A DNA stretch of 47,210 bases from contig NZ_JAMLFX010000006.1 in the NCBI RefSeq assembly GCF_023634765.1, positions 100,960 to 148,169 of the forward strand, in the 5' to 3' direction. The stretch comes from Pseudomonas sp. AKS31 (lineage in GTDB: Bacteria; Pseudomonadota; Gammaproteobacteria; Pseudomonadales; Pseudomonadaceae). Every line of letters begins with the position of its first letter. Position 1 is the stretch's first letter. The position numbers and the translations under genes were made by a program. The notes beneath the pieces were generated by a model that was not told the DNA's origin, searched no databases, and saw only the letters and a program-made list of their open reading frames with translations. Below are positions 42,709-47,210 of the stretch, piece after piece.

Positions 42709-44640
42709 TTAACCAATCACCGGTGTTCTTGCCCAATCAATCTCCTGCGCTTGAACCGGCCGCCCAAACCAATACCCCTGCCCCAGATCACATTCCTGCC
42801 CCAGCAAAAACGCCGCCTGCTCAACCTGCTCGATACCCTCGGCGTGCACCTGCATGCCCATGCTCCGCGCAAGCGCGATGATCACCCGGACAATCGCCAC
42901 GTCATCCTCGTCCCACGGCAACCCGGCGACGAAACCCTGATCGATCTTCAGCTTCTGCACCGGCAGCCGCTTGAGCCGCAGCAATGAGGAATAGCCCGTG
43001 CCGAAATCATCGATGGCCAGGCGAATACCCAACTCGCGCAAACGGTGCATCTGCTCCAGCGCCACTTCCGGATCATCCATTACCGCACTTTCAGTGACTT
43101 CCAGCTCCAGATACGCCGGATCCAGTCCGGTTTCATGTAGCACCTGCGCCACCTGCTGGTACAACTCGCGCCGGGCAAACAGGCGCGACGACACGTTCAC
43201 CGCGACAAATGACAGCACCACCCCGGCCTGCTGCCATTGGCACATCTGCCGGCACGCCTGCTGCATCACCCACGCGTCGATATCGGCGATCAACCCGGTG
43301 CGTTCGGCAATCGGGATGAATTCCGCCGGCGACACCAGGCCACGCTGCGGGTGCTGCCAGCGAACCAGCGCTTCAACGCCAATCAGGCGACTGGTTTTCA
43401 AGTCATGCACCGGTTGGTAGTACACCCGCAGTTCCTGCTGCTCCAGCGCCCGGCGCAGCTCGAATGCAATCTCCACACGTTGCTGGGCGTGGGCGGTGAG
43501 TTCTTCGGTATACAAGGCGTAGCCGTTACGCCCGCTACTCTTGGCCTTGAACAGCGCCGCATCGGCATTGCGCAACAGTTGCTCTGCACTCAAGGCGTCA
43601 CTGGGGAACAGGCTGATGCCGAGGCTGGCGTTGATGAACAGCTGATGGCCATCGATGCAGAACGGCTCCTTTAGCGCATCGTGAATCCGTTGCGCCAGCG
43701 CCGCTGCCTGCACCGGCTGTGGACAACTTTCCGCGAGCACCGCGAACTCGTCGCCCCCTAGGCGCGCCAGGGTAATGCCGGGGCCAAACAGCGCTTGCAG
43801 GCGCGCCGCCACCGCCTTCAGCAAGCGATCGCCGACGTTATGGCCGAGGCTGTCGTTGATCATTTTGAAATGATCGAGATCGAGCATCAGCAACGCACAG
43901 CCGCGCTTGTGGATCTGCGCCGAGGCCAGTGCCTGTTCGGCACGGTCGCTGAACAGCAGGCGATTGGGCAGATCGGTCAGCGGATCGTGGTGCGCAAGGT
44001 GTTTGAGCTCGTGTTCGGAATCCTTGATTGCGCTGATGTCGGAAAACACCGCGACGTAATGGCTGAGCCGGCGCTGATCATCATGAATGACCCGGATGGT
44101 TTGCCACTGTGGATAAATCTCGCCGCTTTTGCGCCGGTTCCAGATCTCGCCGCTCCATTCGCCCAGCGATTCCAGAGTGGCGAACATCGCTTGATAGAAC
44201 CCCGGTGGATGATGGCCGGACTTGAACAGGCTCGGCTGCTGCCCGAGGACTTCTTCGCGCTGATAACCGGTGATCTCGATGAACGCGCGATTGACATGCA
44301 CGATCAGCCCTTGGTGGTTGGTGACCAACACCCCTTCGCGGGTGCAATCGAACACGGCCGCCGCTTGACGCAGGCGTTCGCGATCAGCGTGGCGCTCGCG
44401 CAAACGTGCACCAATCCCGAGGAACTCACACAAGCGTGCTCGCGCGAGGAAGATCAGCCCGGCGCTGAGCACCGCAAACACGTAACCATTGATCAGTTGC
44501 CATCGGGCAAGATCGACGGAGTTATCGAAGAAATTGTTTAATAAATGATCAGTACCCTGCAGCCAGACAGCGGCAAGCACGAGATAGAGCAGCGCTGCAC
44601 GCAAGGCATCGCGGTAAGTGGCACGCATTCGGCTGTCCAT
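42709..44640 (-). CDS. Membrane PAS-GGDEF-EAL c-di-GMP enzyme
   Basis: A 643-aa protein with two N-terminal TM helices (about 12-28 and 50-68), a PAS domain (about 90-210: VFDCTREGVLVTNHQGLIVHVNRAF), GGDEF (intact RLGGDEFAVL) and EAL (intact GVEALVRW, EVTESAVMDD, AIDDFGTGYSSL, HAEGIE). Both domains look catalytically competent, so it may make or degrade cyclic di-GMP; the position matches PA0285, known as the phosphodiesterase PipA. Its gene is divergent from desA. The REP pair lies at its 3' end. Confidence 0.92.
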   Translation of the reverse strand: MDSRMRATYRDALRAALLYLVLAAVWLQGTDHLLNNFFDNSVDLARWQLINGYVFAVLSAGLIFLARARLCEFLGIGARLRERHADRERLRQAAAVFDCTREGVLVTNHQGLIVHVNRAFIEITGYQREEVLGQQPSLFKSGHHPPGFYQAMFATLESLGEWSGEIWNRRKSGEIYPQWQTIRVIHDDQRRLSHYVAVFSDISAIKDSEHELKHLAHHDPLTDLPNRLLFSDRAEQALASAQIHKRGCALLMLDLDHFKMINDSLGHNVGDRLLKAVAARLQALFGPGITLARLGGDEFAVLAESCPQPVQAAALAQRIHDALKEPFCIDGHQLFINASLGISLFPSDALSAEQLLRNADAALFKAKSSGRNGYALYTEELTAHAQQRVEIAFELRRALEQQELRVYYQPVHDLKTSRLIGVEALVRWQHPQRGLVSPAEFIPIAERTGLIADIDAWVMQQACRQMCQWQQAGVVLSFVAVNVSSRLFARRELYQQVAQVLHETGLDPAYLELEVTESAVMDDPEVALEQMHRLRELGIRLAIDDFGTGYSSLLRLKRLPVQKLKIDQGFVAGLPWDEDDVAIVRVIIALARSMGMQVHAEGIEQVEQAAFLLGQECDLGQGYWFGRPVQAQEIDWARTPVIG

Positions 44641-44774
44641 GTCCCCACAAAAAGGTTGGAATTATAGGTCAAGAAACATCCAGCGACTCTTATCTGAAAG
44701 GGCGACTGGTTTTATCTGTGTGCTTGGTGATAATGCAACGGCTGTTTTTATCTTTATCGAGGGCCCTATAGCCT

Positions 44775-45959
44775 ATGTGGTACGAAGGTTTTCTTGGCTT
44801 GTCGGCCTGGTCTCTGGTCGCAGTCACCCTGCTGATGACCCACGTGACAATTGTTGCCGTCACGGTCTATCTGCACCGCTACTCGGCCCATCGCTCGCTG
44901 GAGCTGAATGCCGGCCTGAAGCACTTTTTCCGTTTCTGGCTGTGGCTGACCACGGCGCAGAACACCCGCGAGTGGACCGCCATCCACCGTAAACATCACG
45001 CCAAGTGCGAAACCGAAGACGACCCGCATAGCCCGGTCATCAAAGGTCTTTCCACTGTGCTGCGCACCGGCGCCGAGCTGTATCGCGCCGAAGCGCAGAA
45101 CCCGGAAACCCTGCGCATCTACGGCAAGAACTGCCCCGAAGACTGGATCGAACGCAACGTCTACAGCCGCTACCCGCTGCTGGGCGTGGCGATCATGGGC
45201 GTTATCGACCTGCTGCTGTTCGGCACCATCGGCATCACCATCTGGGCCATCCAGATGATGTGGATCCCGGTGTGGGCTGCTGGCGTGATCAATGGCCTGG
45301 GCCATGCGGTCGGCTATCGCAACTTCGAATGCCGCGACGCGGCGACCAATCTGGTGCCATGGGGCATCCTGATCGGCGGCGAAGAACTGCACAACAACCA
45401 TCACACCTACCCTAATTCGGCCAAGCTTTCGGTGAAAAAGTGGGAGTTCGACCTCGGTTGGGCGTGGATCAAAGTCTTCTGTTTCCTGCGTCTGGCCAAG
45501 GTTCAGCGTGTGGCGCCGATCGCCCACCGTGTCGAAGGCAAGGGCAATCTGGACATGGACACCGCCATGGCCATCCTCAACAACCGCTTCCAGATCATGG
45601 CCCAGTACCGCAAATTGGTGATCGGCCCGCTGGTCAAGCAAGAGCTGGCCAAGGTTGATCATTCGGTGCGTCACCAGTTCCACCGGGCCAAGCGTCTGCT
45701 GTCGCGGGAAACCAGCCTGCTGGAAGATCGTCATCACTTGCGCATCCAGACCATGCTCGAGCACAGCCACGCACTGAAGGTAATTTACGAAAAACGCCTG
45801 GCCCTGCAGCAGATCTGGGTCAAGACCAGCGCAAATGGCCACGACATGCTCGCGGCCATCAAAGAGTGGATTCACGAGGCAGAAGCCAGTGGCATCCAGT
45901 CCCTGCGCGAATTTGCTGACCAGTTGAAAACCTACTCGCTGCGTCCTGCAGCGGTCTGA
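44775..45959 (+). CDS. desA: Acyl-lipid/acyl-CoA desaturase DesA
   Basis: A 394-aa membrane desaturase. The histidine boxes are HRYSAH, HRKHH and ELHNNHH. N-terminal helices (LSAWSLVAVTLLMTHVTIVAVTVYL) and a middle pair (LLGVAIMGVIDLLLFGTIGITIW) flank them. It matches P. aeruginosa DesA (delta-9 phospholipid desaturase) in length and position. The C-terminal ~150 residues are an unusual charged helical extension (RFQIMAQYRKLVIGPLVKQE) typical of this subfamily. GAGGG lies 11 nt before the ATG. It is divergent from the GGDEF-EAL gene. Confidence 0.95.
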   Translation: MWYEGFLGLSAWSLVAVTLLMTHVTIVAVTVYLHRYSAHRSLELNAGLKHFFRFWLWLTTAQNTREWTAIHRKHHAKCETEDDPHSPVIKGLSTVLRTGAELYRAEAQNPETLRIYGKNCPEDWIERNVYSRYPLLGVAIMGVIDLLLFGTIGITIWAIQMMWIPVWAAGVINGLGHAVGYRNFECRDAATNLVPWGILIGGEELHNNHHTYPNSAKLSVKKWEFDLGWAWIKVFCFLRLAKVQRVAPIAHRVEGKGNLDMDTAMAILNNRFQIMAQYRKLVIGPLVKQELAKVDHSVRHQFHRAKRLLSRETSLLEDRHHLRIQTMLEHSHALKVIYEKRLALQQIWVKTSANGHDMLAAIKEWIHEAEASGIQSLREFADQLKTYSLRPAAV

Positions 45960-46011
45960 TGTGGCGAGGGAGCCTGCTCCCGTGCGGCTGCGCAGCAGTC
46001 GCAAAACCTGA

Positions 46012-46040
46012 CGACGCGTTTTAACAGCTAAAACGCGTCG
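46012..46040. terminator. Perfect 12-bp hairpin downstream of desA
   Basis: CGACGCGTTTTA, loop ACAGC, TAAAACGCGTCG, 53 bp past the desA stop. It lacks a T tail, so its role as terminator is uncertain. A partial REP (GTGGCGAGGGAGCCTGCTCC) at 45961 precedes it. The rest of the gap to 46177 holds nothing recognisable. Confidence 0.5.
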
Positions 46041-46177
46041 CCACTCACCGCCCGGCGGAACCCCGCCATCGCTGGGAACTTCGCTAAAAATCGCCTATCT
46101 CAAAGACACTTCGCCATCCCGGCGGGCTGTACTGTGGCCGTTGTCGAATTGCGGCACGTCCTTTGAGATCTGTGCCG

Positions 46178-47167
46178 ATGGTCAACAACAATCAAAAAGA
46201 CTCATCCTTCCCGCAGTGGCCCGAGGCCGCGCAAACCCTCATGGCGTTGATGCACGCCCAGGGCGAAGTCGCCCGTCTGAGCGAACGTGAGCAGCTGTTC
46301 AGCTCCTTGCTGGTCAGCGTCAATGCCGTGCTCTGGGCCTTCAACTGGGAAACCCGGCAGGTGCTGTACGTCAGCCCCGCCTATGAACGGATTTTCGGCC
46401 GCTCCGCCGGCCTGCTGCTCGCTGACTATAACCAGTGGCGCGACAGCATCTACCCCGACGACCTCGACTACGCCGAACGCAGCCTCGCCGAAGTGCTGCA
46501 CAAAGGCGCGGTGGAAAATCGCGAATACCGGATCATCGCCGCCGACGGCCAGGTACGCTGGCTCAGCGACAAATGCTTCATCAACCGTCAGGACGAACCC
46601 GGGCAACCGGTGATCATCGTCGGCATCGCCGAAGACATTACTGACAAGAAGCAGATGGAAACCGAGCTGCACCGTCTGGCGACCACCGACGTGCTGACGC
46701 AAAGCAGCAATCGTCGGCACTTCTTCGAGTGCGCCAACCGCGCGTTCGAAGAAGCGCGGGTGCAGGGCGCGCAAATGGCCTTTCTGCTGCTGGATATCGA
46801 TGATTTCAAAATGATCAACGACACCTACGGCCACCCGGAAGGCGATAACGTGCTGCAGCGGATTGCCGAGTGCGGACGCGGCTCGTTACGCCGGGGCGAT
46901 CTGTTCGGGCGGATTGGCGGCGAAGAGTTTGCGGCGGTGTTTCCCGGTTGTGCCCCGGACATGGCCATGCAAGTGGCTGAACGGCTGCAGCAGGAGATTC
47001 AGCGATTGAGCTTCAGCCATGATGGCCAGACATTCGGCATCACCGTCAGTCAGGGCTTGACCTGTCTTACCGAAGCAGACGAGAGCCTCGACAGCCTGTT
47101 CGCCCGCGCGGATGGGGCGATGTATGAGGCAAAACGGCAGGGCAAGAATCGGATTATCTCTGCCTGA
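46178..47167 (+). CDS. PAS-GGDEF diguanylate cyclase
   Basis: A 329-aa soluble protein: PAS domain at about residues 45-150 (LLVSVNAVLWAFNWETRQVLYVSPAYERIFG; WLSDKCFINRQDE) and GGDEF at about 160-325. The active site is GRIGGEEFAAVF (GGEEF). The inhibitory I-site RxxD is present as RRGD five residues before it. LLLDIDDFKMINDTYGHPEGDNVLQRIAE is the standard metal-binding helix. It makes cyclic di-GMP; PAS ligand unknown. An ATG at 46178 is preferred over a TTG at 46163. It matches PA0290 in position. Confidence 0.9.
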   Translation: MVNNNQKDSSFPQWPEAAQTLMALMHAQGEVARLSEREQLFSSLLVSVNAVLWAFNWETRQVLYVSPAYERIFGRSAGLLLADYNQWRDSIYPDDLDYAERSLAEVLHKGAVENREYRIIAADGQVRWLSDKCFINRQDEPGQPVIIVGIAEDITDKKQMETELHRLATTDVLTQSSNRRHFFECANRAFEEARVQGAQMAFLLLDIDDFKMINDTYGHPEGDNVLQRIAECGRGSLRRGDLFGRIGGEEFAAVFPGCAPDMAMQVAERLQQEIQRLSFSHDGQTFGITVSQGLTCLTEADESLDSLFARADGAMYEAKRQGKNRIISA

Positions 47168-47198
47168 CCCCCGTCCTCCCGCCTCAACACAAACCCAC

Positions 47199-47210
47199 TG
47201 TGGGAGCGAG
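47199..47210. repeat. Start of a REP unit at the window edge
   Basis: TGTGGGAGCGAG, the first 12 bases of the family seen at 41012, cut by the end of the window. Confidence 0.5.

Noticed and set aside
44766..46004. 412-codon minus-strand ORF opposite desA
   Set aside because: Antisense to desA, His/Gln-rich shadow composition.

Overview
The window is chromosomal DNA of a Pseudomonas, most likely of the P. fluorescens group. GC is high, GTAGGAGCTGCCGAAGGCTGCGATC-type REP pairs fill the gaps between genes, and many blocks (triABC, atsRBCA, tonB-exbB-exbD, oscA-sbp-cysTWA, desA) have recognisable counterparts in P. aeruginosa and P. putida. I see no tRNA, rRNA, CRISPR array, transposase or prophage. 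The assignment to genus rests on recalled family knowledge, not on a search.

Layout. 1-5150: a TriABC-like RND efflux operon with two periplasmic adaptors, the pump gene running off the left edge. 5353-6549: an orphan AAA ATPase. 6758-30926: a large organosulfur region. It holds a cystine-type amino-acid ABC transporter, a 29-codon candidate ORF, an orphan MetQ, a SfnR-like sigma54 activator with a small hydrolase, a TonB-ExbB-ExbD set, a small beta-rich protein of unknown function, a sulfate-ester TonB receptor (SftP-like) with its divergent LysR regulator, a phosphonate monoester hydrolase/sulfatase, the 2-oxoglutarate alkylsulfatase AtsK with a second LysR regulator, the AtsR-AtsB-AtsC sulfate-ester ABC transporter and arylsulfatase AtsA, and finally a fatty acid desaturase. 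31027-32031: an AraC regulator. 32035-33499: a lower-GC HipBA toxin-antitoxin pair. 33612-36715: a two-component system divergent from a heme-binding-like protein and a periplasmic hydroxyisourate hydrolase. 36911-38200: a Crp/Fnr regulator and a DUF962 membrane protein. 38288-42471: oscA-sbp-cysT-cysW-cysA, sulfate/thiosulfate uptake. 42709-47167: a PAS-GGDEF-EAL protein, the desaturase DesA and a PAS-GGDEF diguanylate cyclase.

How it works together. The core reads as a sulfur-scavenging network. Sulfate esters cross the outer membrane through the SftP-like receptor, energised by the nearby TonB-ExbBD. AtsR, AtsB and AtsC import them. AtsA and the second sulfatase hydrolyse aryl esters and AtsK oxidatively cleaves alkyl esters. 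Separate importers take up cystine-like amino acids, methionine and inorganic sulfate. Several of these proteins (AtsR, AtsK, Sbp, OscA, the 108-aa protein) contain no methionine or cysteine after the start codon. The SfnR-like regulator contains a single cysteine and no internal methionine. This is a sulfur-sparing signature that also helps to place the unknown small genes in the same response.

The intergenic DNA is rich in structure. There are three families of REP inverted pairs and five copies of a ~160-180 bp element with CCCTCACCC/GGGTGAGGG ends, one expanded into three tandem 133-bp units. Operator-like palindromes lie upstream of oscA, atsK, hipBA and the two-component/hydroxyisourate hydrolase genes.
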